In this document: piece after piece, positions 44,162-52,797 of the stretch | How the letters are laid out: every line of letters starts with the position of its first letter | Numbering within the stretch: the first letter of the stretch is position 1 | From: Wenzhouxiangella limi | Lineage (GTDB): Bacteria > Pseudomonadota > Gammaproteobacteria > Xanthomonadales > Wenzhouxiangellaceae | NCBI RefSeq assembly: GCF_010499265.1 | Contig: NZ_JAAGSC010000023.1 | Location: forward strand, 165,617 to 229,616 | Length of the DNA: 64,000 nt | Direction of reading: 5' to 3' | Position numbers and translations under genes: made by a program | The notes under the pieces: model-generated | Told to the model about the DNA's origin: nothing | Databases searched by the model: none | Seen by the model: only the letters and a program-made list of their open reading frames with translations

Positions 44162-45156
44162 GGCTTGAACTCCTCGATGATCAGCGCGACCAGCTCGCGC
44201 AGATGGCGAAAATGGCGCCCACCTGGCGATGGCGGGTTGGGATCGGCAGTCATCACGATAGTCAGCGCGGATTCGGGCACCACGAACAAGCCCTGGCCGC
44301 CGAAACCGCGTCCGTAGTAAGTCGCCCGGTCGGCAATCTCGGTAATGAACCAGCCGTAGCCATAGTCGTCGCCGGTCCAGGGTGAGCGGCCGTTGGGCTG
44401 CCAGGACTTGCGAATCCAGTCGGCCGACAGGATCCGGCGGCCGTCCAGCCGGCCACCGCGACGGTAAAGCTCACCAAAGCGGGCCAGGGCGCGTGGGCTC
44501 AAGTGCATGTCGTTGCCGCCGAAATAGACGCCCTGCGGGTCCCTCAGCCACGGCGGGATTCTCACGTTCATGGGCTGTCCCAGCCATTCGCGCGCCAGCG
44601 CGAGCGTGTTCTTGCCACTGGCCGCGGTCAGCGCCGCAGAGACCAGATGGGTCGAGCCGGTCGAATAGATCATGCGCCCCCCGGGCCGGTCAACCATCGG
44701 GCGGGTCAACACATGGGCCACCCAGTCGGCGCTTTGCACCCAGCGCCCATAATAGCGCCCCGAGGTGCTCCTCAGCCCGGTCTGCATCGACAGGGCATGC
44801 CCCAGCGTGATCTCGGCTACCCAGGGCGCGATCCCGTCGTCCGGGACTCGATCGCCCAGCAGCTCGACCAGGCGCTGGTCGGGACTGGTCAGGACGCCGC
44901 GATCGATCGCGATACCGGCCAGCGCCGAGAGAACCGTCTTGGAGACCGATTTGATGTTCGCCGGCTGATCCAGACCCGGCCCGGCACGCACGAGTTCGAT
45001 CACCGGCTCGCCGCGCTGCAGCACCAGCAGGCTGTGCAGACGATCGATGCGCTCGGCTTGCTCGATCACGGACCTGTCCGCCGGCAACGCCGGCGTGATC
45101 AGCAACAGAATCGCCAGCCAGAAAGCGGTTCTTGTGAAGCGCGAAATCAAGGCCAT
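44158..45156 (-). CDS. Exported serine hydrolase, beta-lactamase/PBP4* family
   Basis: The product has about 332 residues with an N-terminal signal (FTRTAFWLAILLLITPALPA). The class C beta-lactamase-like fold shows the nucleophile motif SVSK, the Tyr motif YSTGSTH (in place of YxN), and YYGRGFGGQGLFVVPESALTIV near the KTG position. Such proteins act as esterases or D-aminopeptidases; true beta-lactamase activity is unlikely. The start is uncertain (45156 chosen; 45189 also fits). It is divergent from the ATP-grasp gene. Confidence 0.8.
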   Translation of the reverse strand: MALISRFTRTAFWLAILLLITPALPADRSVIEQAERIDRLHSLLVLQRGEPVIELVRAGPGLDQPANIKSVSKTVLSALAGIAIDRGVLTSPDQRLVELLGDRVPDDGIAPWVAEITLGHALSMQTGLRSTSGRYYGRWVQSADWVAHVLTRPMVDRPGGRMIYSTGSTHLVSAALTAASGKNTLALAREWLGQPMNVRIPPWLRDPQGVYFGGNDMHLSPRALARFGELYRRGGRLDGRRILSADWIRKSWQPNGRSPWTGDDYGYGWFITEIADRATYYGRGFGGQGLFVVPESALTIVMTADPNPPSPGGRHFRHLRELVALIIEEFKP

Positions 45157-45362
45157 GGCAGAAAGTCTGACACGAAGACGGCGGCTCATCGGGCTCATAG
45201 ATCGCACTGGCCCGATATTCCCGCATCCGAAACGGTTCAAGGGAGCGTCGTGTATGCTCTGGCCCCTTATCGGACCGTTCGCTGGTGATCCGAGTCGCTG
45301 GATCCGTCCGGTCTTGGAGACACGCCGGGCCGATTGACTCAAACGACTAAGGAACCCCGATC

Positions 45363-46586
45363 ATGGATTACGATCCCGAGAAAGGTTACGTCGCTCTGCT
45401 TGGCTGGAGCCTCAACGCGGTCGAAGCGGCCGCCAAGTTCGACCGCCGCTACGTGGTTGTGGCCCCCGACTGGGCCGAGGAATACTGCGCCCAGCACGAC
45501 ATTCCCTATCTGGCCTGGAACTTCGAGCGCCTCAACGACCGCTCGATGGAAATCGCCGAGCAACTGCAGGAAATGGGCGTGGACGTGGCCATTCCGCTCT
45601 ACGAAGAAACCGTCGAATGGGCCGGCGCGATTAACTCCGTGCTGCTGGATAACCCGCGCCTGCTAGGCCAGGCCATGCTCATGCGCGATAAATCGCTGAT
45701 GAAGCGCAGAGCCCAGCTCGGTGGAATCCGGGTCGGCATTTTCGAAGAAGCCCACGACCGCGAGGACGTGATCCGCTTTCTGCGCCGGGTCAATCAGACC
45801 CTGCTCAAGCTCGACGGCGATCCGAACGATCCGATCCACTTCAAAGCCTTCGACAAGGCCGGTTGCCTGGGCCATCGCGTCATCCGCACGCCAGATGATG
45901 TCGACTCGATCCCCGAAGACGAGTTTCCGGCACTGATGGAATCCCATCTCGACGGCTGGGAGTTCGCGGTCGAGGCCTGGGTCCACGAGGGCAAGATTCG
46001 TTTTCTCAATATTTCGGAGTACGTTTCGCTGGGCTATTCGGTCTACGTCCCGGCCTCGCCGGAGCTCGAGTCCTACCGCGAACAGATCACCCGCCAGGTC
46101 GAGAAACTGATCAAGACCTTCGACATCGAGTTCGGCTTCATTCACCCCGAATACTTCGTCACCAGCGACGGCGAGATGTATTTTGGCGAAGTCGCCTATC
46201 GTCCGCCCGGATTCAAGGTTTTCGAATTGCTGGAGCGCGTCTACGGCTTCAACGCCTACCAGGGCATGATCCTGGCTTTCGATCCGAAAACCACTACCGA
46301 GGAAATCGAGGCCTTTTTCCCGCGCGAAGTCGTCGATGCCAAGGGCCATGCCGGGTGTTTCGGCGTCTATCCTCGCCTGCGCGTGGTCAGCCGGCTCGAG
46401 ATTCCCGAAGAAACCGAAAACCATCCATACTTCGAGTCGCACGAACTGACCGCACCGATGGAAGAAACCGTCACCAAGCGAACCGCCTTCGGCACCCACT
46501 GGGGCCTGGTGTACTTTGTCGGTGAGGATCCCAAGGAACTGCACCAGCTACTCAAGCGCCAGGAGGAGCTCGATTACTACATCTGA
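45363..46586 (+). CDS. ATP-grasp family ligase
   Basis: The 407-residue cytoplasmic protein has an N-terminal pre-ATP-grasp domain (about 1-110, GYVALLGWSLNAVEAAAKFDRRYVVV), then the ATP-grasp fold: MRDKSLMKRRAQLGGIRV, KAFDKAGCLGHRVI, ESHLDGWEFAVEAWVHEGKIRF, and FGFIHPEYFVTSDGEMYFGEVAYRPPG for the metal-binding Glu/Asn region. ATP-grasp enzymes join a carboxylate to an amine through an acyl-phosphate. Substrates are unknown. AAGGAAC precedes the ATG. The next gene begins within or just after its 3' end, so the pair probably works together. Confidence 0.82.
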   Translation: MDYDPEKGYVALLGWSLNAVEAAAKFDRRYVVVAPDWAEEYCAQHDIPYLAWNFERLNDRSMEIAEQLQEMGVDVAIPLYEETVEWAGAINSVLLDNPRLLGQAMLMRDKSLMKRRAQLGGIRVGIFEEAHDREDVIRFLRRVNQTLLKLDGDPNDPIHFKAFDKAGCLGHRVIRTPDDVDSIPEDEFPALMESHLDGWEFAVEAWVHEGKIRFLNISEYVSLGYSVYVPASPELESYREQITRQVEKLIKTFDIEFGFIHPEYFVTSDGEMYFGEVAYRPPGFKVFELLERVYGFNAYQGMILAFDPKTTTEEIEAFFPREVVDAKGHAGCFGVYPRLRVVSRLEIPEETENHPYFESHELTAPMEETVTKRTAFGTHWGLVYFVGEDPKELHQLLKRQEELDYYI

Positions 46587-46611
46587 CGATACCCATAGCG
46601 ACGCCAGCGGC

Positions 46612-48591
46612 GTGGCGGTGGCGCGCCTGGACGACGCCCTCGCGGTGCTGGCCGACTCGCTGGAATTCGCCAAGCCGGCCAGGGTGCAGCGGGTGCTGGA
46701 CGCGGCTCGGCGCGTATTGCTGAGCAAGGACGGCTGCAGCGCGATTGAAGCGCGCGCCGAAGCGATCGAGGAAGCGGGACTGTTTGCCGGTTCAGACTGG
46801 GACAGCCCGCAGAGCCTGGTGCCCTCGCTGACCCAGCATTCGCTCACCAGTGCGGATGCCAATGTCGTTGTCATTGAGGCAATCAGCGAGTTGCGGTTGC
46901 TCGCTGTCGCCCGCGGCCGTTACCGACACCCGGTCGTTTCGGCCGAACAGGCGCATCATTATCTCGCCCAGGTCCTGGCGACCAACCTGACGCTGCTGTT
47001 CACGCCGCCGGGCGAGGCGCAGCGGGTCGGGCAGGGCCGCCTGGCCGGCATAGCCCAGTCCGTGCTCGAGCACCTGGCCGACGGTATCGGTTTCGAGCAC
47101 ATCGTCGACTACCTGATCGACGAGATCTGGCGCATTCTTCAGCAACGCCCCATCCAGACCGGCCCTGTCCGCCAGATGATCACCCAGATCGCCATCTGCC
47201 AGGCCAACCCGGCCATCGATCTGGGCAGCAGCGGGCAGGGCGCCGACCGCCTGATCAGCAGCCTGTTCGGCCCGACCCAGGCCAGCCGCGAAGATCCGGG
47301 GGTGGACATCTACCGTGAGCGCCTGCAGCACATGGACACCGGCGCTTTGCAGATGGAAGCCGGCGGCTGTGCGCGCGCCATGCACGACACCGGGCTGGTC
47401 TCGGCCTACCACGCCGTCCTGATCCGCCACCTTCTGACTCAAGGTGATCACCTGCTGGCCGAGGCCCTGGGCCTGTCGTCGACCGGGCGCGACTGCCTGT
47501 TGTGCTACCGCGATCTGGTGCACGTCCTGGTCGAGAAGGCGATTTCTCCCCATACGACCCAGGCGATCTACGGACTGGCGCTGATGCTCGAGCGCGGCAT
47601 CCTCTACCAACAGCCGCTGGCCCCGGCTCTGTGGCGGCAACTGAACCTGCACCTGTGCCCCCAGGCCCGGCAACGCCTGGCCGCCAGCTTTGGTGAGGCG
47701 GTCGCTCCGGAGGTGCGATTGCTGGAAGGCGTACTGTGCATTCTCGGCCAGCCGCTGGGCGTCGGCCAGGGCAACAACCCGACCTGTCAGTCGGCTCGCG
47801 CGCTGTCGATGTGGGCCTACAACGATCCGGACTACCTGCTGCAGATGGTGGCCTGGGCCGCCCGCGACGACGAAATCATCATGCACTTCGAAGGACAGAC
47901 CATTTCCTCCCGGCAAGTTGGCGAAGGCCTGGCCGCCACCGCGCCGCTGGATCTGGATGCCGTATCCGCCCTGGTCGTACCGCACCTGGACCGGATCTAC
48001 GCCGAAATGGGCCGGCAGTGCAGCGGCCGCGAGGGCGACCCGCACCGCTGGGTCAACCCCGAGTTTCACGGCTGGTGGTCGGGACGGGGCTTTCGCATCA
48101 ATGTCGATGTCGCTTCCGGACAGATCGTCGATCTTGGAGACTTTTTGCGGCATTTCTACGCCAGTTACCATCCGTTCCACAATGGCAACCAGCCGCTGAT
48201 CCATCCGCAGCCGGCCGGGATTGCCGTCACCGACAGTTCAGCCCGATTTGTCGGCTGGCACGCCATCACCATCCTGCGGGTGGCGCTCGACCCGCAGCAG
48301 GTGATGCGGGTGTTCTTCTATAACCCCAACAACGACAGCGGTCAGGACTGGGGCAACGAGGTGGTCGTGAGCACCGCCGGCAACGGCGAGCGATACGGAG
48401 AATCCTCGCTGCCGTTTGAGCAGTTCGCCTCGCGCCTGTACATCTTCCATTACGATCCGCTCGAGCACGGCGAACTCGCCAGCGTGAGCGCCGAAGAACT
48501 CGAGCAGGTGGCCGAACACATGAAATCCAGCTGGGCCGAGGGGCGCTGGTCCGAGTCGACGGCCTGGAATCTGCTGGCCGAACCCGACTAA
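46612..48591 (+). CDS. Large protein with predicted papain-like C/H/N site, partner of ATP-grasp
   Basis: The product has about 659 residues and no signal peptide or membrane helix. The N-terminal 350 residues are helical and unrecognised. In the C-terminal part, NNPTCQSARALSMW (Cys near 392), VGWHAITILRVALD (His near 550) and FFYNPNNDSGQDWG (Asn near 571) follow the order Cys, His, Asn of papain-like or transglutaminase-like enzymes. This is inference from motif order. The start is unclear: GTG at 46612 or 46618 has no ribosome site, whereas AGGAGGAG at 46561-46568 points to an unusual ATT at 46573. It is co-directional and nearly overlapping with the ATP-grasp gene. Confidence 0.65.
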   Translation: MAVARLDDALAVLADSLEFAKPARVQRVLDAARRVLLSKDGCSAIEARAEAIEEAGLFAGSDWDSPQSLVPSLTQHSLTSADANVVVIEAISELRLLAVARGRYRHPVVSAEQAHHYLAQVLATNLTLLFTPPGEAQRVGQGRLAGIAQSVLEHLADGIGFEHIVDYLIDEIWRILQQRPIQTGPVRQMITQIAICQANPAIDLGSSGQGADRLISSLFGPTQASREDPGVDIYRERLQHMDTGALQMEAGGCARAMHDTGLVSAYHAVLIRHLLTQGDHLLAEALGLSSTGRDCLLCYRDLVHVLVEKAISPHTTQAIYGLALMLERGILYQQPLAPALWRQLNLHLCPQARQRLAASFGEAVAPEVRLLEGVLCILGQPLGVGQGNNPTCQSARALSMWAYNDPDYLLQMVAWAARDDEIIMHFEGQTISSRQVGEGLAATAPLDLDAVSALVVPHLDRIYAEMGRQCSGREGDPHRWVNPEFHGWWSGRGFRINVDVASGQIVDLGDFLRHFYASYHPFHNGNQPLIHPQPAGIAVTDSSARFVGWHAITILRVALDPQQVMRVFFYNPNNDSGQDWGNEVVVSTAGNGERYGESSLPFEQFASRLYIFHYDPLEHGELASVSAEELEQVAEHMKSSWAEGRWSESTAWNLLAEPD

Positions 48592-48601
48592 AAACGCGCT
48601 C

Positions 48602-49150
48602 TCAAAGCCAGCCGGCCATGATTGCGATACCAAGGCCGATCAACAGCGTGCCCGAAACCAGCGCCCCGATCAGATCGTAGTTTTTTTGTACGCGGTGGCC
48701 AATCTGCAGCCCGATCGCGGCAGCGGCCACCGAACACACCATGATCGTCCCGGCCAGCGCCAGCGGGGAGATTCCGCCCAGCCCCAGGCTGAACCCGACC
48801 AGCAGGTTGTCCAGCGACAGGCCGGCCGAAAGCATCAGCAGGCCGCGCCAGGTCGTGACCGCGCTGGCCAGCTTTTTGCGGTCCCGCCTAGACACGCGCG
48901 CCGAGAACAGGGTGAACACACCCAGCCCCAGCAGCAAGACAGCGCCCAGCCACTCGGTTTGTTCGGTGATCATCCTGGCCACGTTCGAGCCCAGCCAGAC
49001 GCCAATCAGCGGCACGAAAAACTCGAACGCTCCGAACACCACCAGAATCCTGGGCCGATATTTTTTCTGTCGCATCACGCCGAGCGCGAGCGCGACCACC
49101 ATGTTGTTGGTGGCGACAACAAGCCCGACGATGAGAAATTGCAACAGCAT
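48602..49150 (-). CDS. MntP-like membrane transporter
   Basis: The 182-residue protein has six helices in two related halves (VATNNMVVALALGVM and GLSLDNLLVGFSLGLGG carry the paired polar helix motifs). This is the pattern of the MntP/YtaF manganese-efflux family. Asn replaces Asp in the first half-motif. Mn2+ efflux is the family expectation but is not proven for this divergent member. No yybP-ykoY riboswitch was recognised upstream. Confidence 0.75.
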   Translation of the reverse strand: MLLQFLIVGLVVATNNMVVALALGVMRQKKYRPRILVVFGAFEFFVPLIGVWLGSNVARMITEQTEWLGAVLLLGLGVFTLFSARVSRRDRKKLASAVTTWRGLLMLSAGLSLDNLLVGFSLGLGGISPLALAGTIMVCSVAAAAIGLQIGHRVQKNYDLIGALVSGTLLIGLGIAIMAGWL

Positions 49151-49197
49151 TCCGGTCTCCGTCCGTCAATCCCGGAACGATCGCACGCGGGCCGGCG

Positions 49198-49656
49198 TCA
49201 GCGTCGATCTGGGTTGAGCGAGAGGCTGCCGGTTTCTTCGACACGGATATCGGGCAACCAGCTGCCAACGTCCAGCCGGGCCGAGAAGCTGTAGGACAGC
49301 CGATCACGCTGGCGACCCATCAGGTCGCTCAACAGGCGCGCGCTGCCCAGCAGGTCAGGGCTTAAGTCGACGCTGAAGTCGGCGGCACCGTAGGCCGGCA
49401 CTTCCGGCAGGTCAGCGGTCGCCCCGGACAGAATCCGCGTGCCTTCGAGCTCGACCGAGTAGCTCATGCCGACCAGCGGCAGCTCACGCCGGTTGGGGTT
49501 GACCACGTTCAGCCCGACGCGAAAGCGCGGCGTCATCCCGGTCGATTGCGGCGCCAGGGCAAACGAAGTGACGCTCACCGTCGGTGGATCGGGGTAGGGC
49601 GAAAGTGAAGCACAACCGGTCAGCACCAGCAAGACCGCGACAATCAACGCACGCAT
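49198..49656 (-). CDS. LEA type 2 / WHy-domain lipoprotein
   Basis: The 152-residue lipoprotein has a signal peptide with lipobox LTGC (Cys15). Its WHy/LEA14-like beta domain includes PTVSVTSFALAPQS, RFRVGLNVVNPNRRELPLVGMSYSVELEGTRI and VPAYGAADFSVDLS. Family members are thought to protect proteins or membranes under stress; here it would be anchored to the envelope. It lies 48 bp upstream of the MntP-like gene on the same strand. Confidence 0.85.
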   Translation of the reverse strand: MRALIVAVLLVLTGCASLSPYPDPPTVSVTSFALAPQSTGMTPRFRVGLNVVNPNRRELPLVGMSYSVELEGTRILSGATADLPEVPAYGAADFSVDLSPDLLGSARLLSDLMGRQRDRLSYSFSARLDVGSWLPDIRVEETGSLSLNPDRR

Positions 49657-49845
49657 CTAATCATCCTCCATCGGGAAAGCCGCCAGCCCGAGGCTTGCCC
49701 CGGGCACGTAATGGCAAACAGGAGCGACAGCAACAGCAACAAAGCGGCTTGTTCATCTCGCCATTCTAAGCGGCGGGCACTGAAAACCCCAGCACGCATG
49801 CAGCATGGTGGTATCGAACAACGGCACCGATCAGTCCAATGGTTT

Positions 49846-50439
49846 TCATGTCGCCTTCGAATCGGCAGCACGATCGATAGTGCGAATGCCTTGCCAATCT
49901 TCCTTGTCCAGGTCGGGCCGCTGTTGGCGATAGCGGGCGTAGAGCTCAATCCCGTAGGAGTCCTGAAGAACGTCGACCTGGACGCCGTGGGCGCGCAGCA
50001 CCGACTCGTTGCCCGCGGCATTGGTGACATCCCCGACCACCACGCGCTCAAAACCGCGCATGTAGAGCAGGGTGGCGCAGACATCGCAGGGGCTCAAGGA
50101 GGTATACAGCGTGGTCCGGCTGAAATCGATCCGGCCGGCGTCGCGGATGGCCGCAGTCTCACCGTGGTTGTAGGGGTGGTTTTCCTGCACCAGCGTGTTG
50201 TGACCCTTCCCCACGATCCAACGGCTGGCGTTGTCGACGATTACGGCCCCAATCGGGCAACCGCCTTCATCAAAGCTTTTTTGCGCCAGCAACACGGCAA
50301 TGCGCATGAGGTCTGCATCGGCCAGGCGGTGGCAAAATCCGGCCTCCATCAGCACCGGCAGGCTGGTTGTCGGCATGTGTGCGATCACCGTCAGGACGGC
50401 GTCAGACACTTCGCTTTCGGCATCGATGAGTCTGGTCAC
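49846..50439 (-). CDS. Cytidine/cytosine-type nucleoside deaminase
   Basis: The 197-residue zinc deaminase of the CDA superfamily has the ligand His92 and catalytic Glu94 in NHGETAAIRDAG, and Cys118/Cys121 in SLSPCDVC. Motif spacing resembles yeast-type cytosine deaminase and tRNA/guanine deaminase relatives. It has a 45-residue N-terminal extension. It is co-directional with the zinc peptidase gene, 13 bp away. The substrate is undetermined. Confidence 0.85.
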   Translation of the reverse strand: MTRLIDAESEVSDAVLTVIAHMPTTSLPVLMEAGFCHRLADADLMRIAVLLAQKSFDEGGCPIGAVIVDNASRWIVGKGHNTLVQENHPYNHGETAAIRDAGRIDFSRTTLYTSLSPCDVCATLLYMRGFERVVVGDVTNAAGNESVLRAHGVQVDVLQDSYGIELYARYRQQRPDLDKEDWQGIRTIDRAADSKAT

Positions 50440-50452
50440 GGGCGAACTCCTT

Positions 50453-51418
50453 TTAGCGACCCAGTGCCCCGCGGCGCAGCCACTCGTGCACGAAGGCCAG
50501 CTTTCGGTGCGCGGCCTCCGACAACACGAACGGGTAGATATCCGACAGGCCCATGGAGCGATTGACGTGATTGATCCCGATGGACAAAGACGCAGCGATA
50601 TGAATCAGGCGTGCCGGGTCGGTCTCGGAATAGGCATCCCACCCCGCCTCGGGCAGGACCGGAGACTGCAGCCCGGAGGCCGCAAAACTATCGGCGATGT
50701 CGGTCAGGTGCAAGAGATTGGCTGCCGTCTCGGCCCAGTCTTCGTGAGGATGCGATGAAGCATAGCTGGTCAGGTAATGGCTGCGCCAGTCAGGCGGCGG
50801 GCCGTTATGGTAATGCCGCTGCAACGCAGCCGAATAATCGGCGCGCTCGTCCCCGAAAAGCGCGCGGAAAGCGTCGAGAAAATCCTGCCGCAGACTCAGG
50901 CGCCACCACAACATGTGGGCGATTTCGTGGCGCATATGGCCGATCATGGTGCGGTAGGGTTCATCCAGCGCCTGGCGGCGCGTGGTCCTGATCACCTCGT
51001 CGGCCTCGGCCACGCTGATGGTCACCACCCCTTCGATGTGGCCCATGGACACTGGGGTCGGACCCTCGGCCAGCATGTGGAAGACCGGGCGAGTCCCCCG
51101 ATCTTCCGGGCGAAACCAGTTCCAGCGGCCAAGATTATCGAGCAGCCAGCGCTTGGCCGCCTCGGTCAGTGCCCAGTTCGGGACGGCGTTGGGGATCGAG
51201 CGATCCGGCGCCAGCGCAGTCATCGCGCAGGATCGGCAGAAAGTACCCGGTTCCGGCGCGATCCAGTTGCAGCCAATCACCTCACGATTGACGCAATACG
51301 GCGGAGAGGCAACAAACGCCCGGGCCTGGGGGTCATAACCCACCGGCGTGCCGTCGGCCGTCGCCAGGTTGTCAAACCAGAGTGTCCCCGGACCGACCGG
51401 GTTGGAAAAAACGCGCAT
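50453..51418 (-). CDS. Putative zinc-binding metallopeptidase (HEIAH) with N-terminal zinc ribbon
   Basis: The 321-residue cytoplasmic protein has an N-terminal zinc ribbon (Cys42, Cys50, Cys61, Cys64: YCVN...IGCNW...FCRSC) and a metallopeptidase active site HEIAH (His164, Glu165, His168), with a likely third ligand in HPHEDWAETAANLLHL. This is the putative zinc-binding metallopeptidase family found in many proteobacteria; its substrate is unknown. Confidence 0.82.
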   Translation of the reverse strand: MRVFSNPVGPGTLWFDNLATADGTPVGYDPQARAFVASPPYCVNREVIGCNWIAPEPGTFCRSCAMTALAPDRSIPNAVPNWALTEAAKRWLLDNLGRWNWFRPEDRGTRPVFHMLAEGPTPVSMGHIEGVVTISVAEADEVIRTTRRQALDEPYRTMIGHMRHEIAHMLWWRLSLRQDFLDAFRALFGDERADYSAALQRHYHNGPPPDWRSHYLTSYASSHPHEDWAETAANLLHLTDIADSFAASGLQSPVLPEAGWDAYSETDPARLIHIAASLSIGINHVNRSMGLSDIYPFVLSEAAHRKLAFVHEWLRRGALGR

Positions 51419-51459
51419 GGGCAGTCAATCAGTAGAAAATGAGTGTAATGACAGCGAAC

Positions 51460-52797
51460 CTACTGCCTCTGGACCGCCTTTTCATACAAGCCTGGAAATC
51501 GCCCCCCGGGATCACACTCGCTCTTGAGGGCCTTGTATGCGGCTCGATCATAGTTTTGCCAGAACGTCTCTTGGTCGTAGGTGCTGCGCGAGTAGAGGCT
51601 TTTCTTACCCTCGTGTCTGGCCACCAGGCCTTCCACTCGAGCATTGTAGTAACCATCGGGTTCCGCCGAGCGGATCATATCCCAGAACCCGAAATTGATG
51701 TAGGTGGTATCGGTCTGCAGACTGAACAGCGAGAAACGGCTTTCAGGAACAATCAGCGGACAAATCCACACCGGCCGAATCCCGATTTGGGCGTCGAAGT
51801 CAGCCAGGAAATCTGCCGCATTGGCGATCGGGATATCGACATCCTGAATTACCGACTCGGTGCGCGGCCGGACCCACTGGAGCAAATTCAGCGGCCACCT
51901 TCGGCTTGCGCGCATGATTTTCTGATAGGTCACGCTCGACAGGCGGCTGGCGCCAAGCAGCAGTCGAACGGGCGCCAAATGTGCACCAACATTCTTGCTG
52001 CACCAGAACCAGTCGGTATCCCAGCGCCACAGGTAGTCATGAATGGTCAGAATGTCCTCATGCCGCTGGCGCAAGCTTCTCCAGTACTGGCGCATCCAGG
52101 TATAGTCGCTGGCATCGCTATCGGCCGGCAATACATCGACGAAGTAAGCACGTGTCAGGACAAACTCGCGAGGAGAGAAACACACACCGTCGAGATAGTC
52201 ACAAGTAGGCCGGGCGCACTCCGAGGCAATCGCGGCGAATAATTTTTCAGGGTCGTCGAATGTAGCGTGCTCAAGACGCACATGCGGCGTTACCGGAATC
52301 AAGCGAAGACGAACTCGCGTGGCATAACCTAGACTGCCATAGGAGTTCGGAAAACCGTAAAAGAGTCTCGAGTTGTGGTCGCGCGAACAGGTCAGCACTC
52401 GACCATCAGCCACCAGCACGTCCAGTTCCTCGACCGTGTCGTGCACGAGACCGTAGCGAAACGAGCTCGACTCGATGCCAATTCCAGTGGCGGCACCACC
52501 GACCGTGATGCTTTTCAGTTCCGGCACAACCGCAGGCGCTAAACCGCAGGGAAGTGCGGCCTCAACCAGATCGGCATAGGTCGTCATCCCCTCGACGTCG
52601 GCAACACGGGCCTGGGTATCAATTTCGATGACATGATTCAATGAGCTTACGTCCAGTTCCGTGCGGCTTCCCGCCTCGCGCGGTCTGAACAGATTGCTGG
52701 TGGCCTTGCGCAACCGAACCTGTCCGCTGGACTCGGAAAGGGCCTTGGACAGCGCGGCCAGACGCGTCCGGTATTCGTGCCAGGCAGCCTTACTCAT
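51460..52797 (-). CDS. FAD-binding oxidoreductase (DHCR24-like), partner of Cfa
   Basis: The 445-residue flavoprotein has a PCMH-type FAD domain (about 20-190: HVIEIDTQARVADVEGMTTYADLVEAALP, SITVGGAATGIGIESSSFRYGLVHDTV, GYATRVRLRLIP) and a DHCR24-like C-terminal domain. Its start overlaps the stop of the Cfa-like gene by four bases (52794-52797). In actinobacteria the TmsA/TmsB pair (this type of flavoprotein plus a Cfa-like methyltransferase) makes 10-methyl fatty acids. In Rhodobacter a UfaD/UfaM pair leads to furan fatty acids. Either role would fit; which one is inference. Confidence 0.82.
   Translation of the reverse strand: MSKAAWHEYRTRLAALSKALSESSGQVRLRKATSNLFRPREAGSRTELDVSSLNHVIEIDTQARVADVEGMTTYADLVEAALPCGLAPAVVPELKSITVGGAATGIGIESSSFRYGLVHDTVEELDVLVADGRVLTCSRDHNSRLFYGFPNSYGSLGYATRVRLRLIPVTPHVRLEHATFDDPEKLFAAIASECARPTCDYLDGVCFSPREFVLTRAYFVDVLPADSDASDYTWMRQYWRSLRQRHEDILTIHDYLWRWDTDWFWCSKNVGAHLAPVRLLLGASRLSSVTYQKIMRASRRWPLNLLQWVRPRTESVIQDVDIPIANAADFLADFDAQIGIRPVWICPLIVPESRFSLFSLQTDTTYINFGFWDMIRSAEPDGYYNARVEGLVARHEGKKSLYSRSTYDQETFWQNYDRAAYKALKSECDPGGRFPGLYEKAVQRQ

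Noticed and set aside
49657..49845. Gene in the gap between the LEA lipoprotein and the deaminase
   Set aside because: Short frames only, none with a ribosome site or protein-like composition; I see nothing there.
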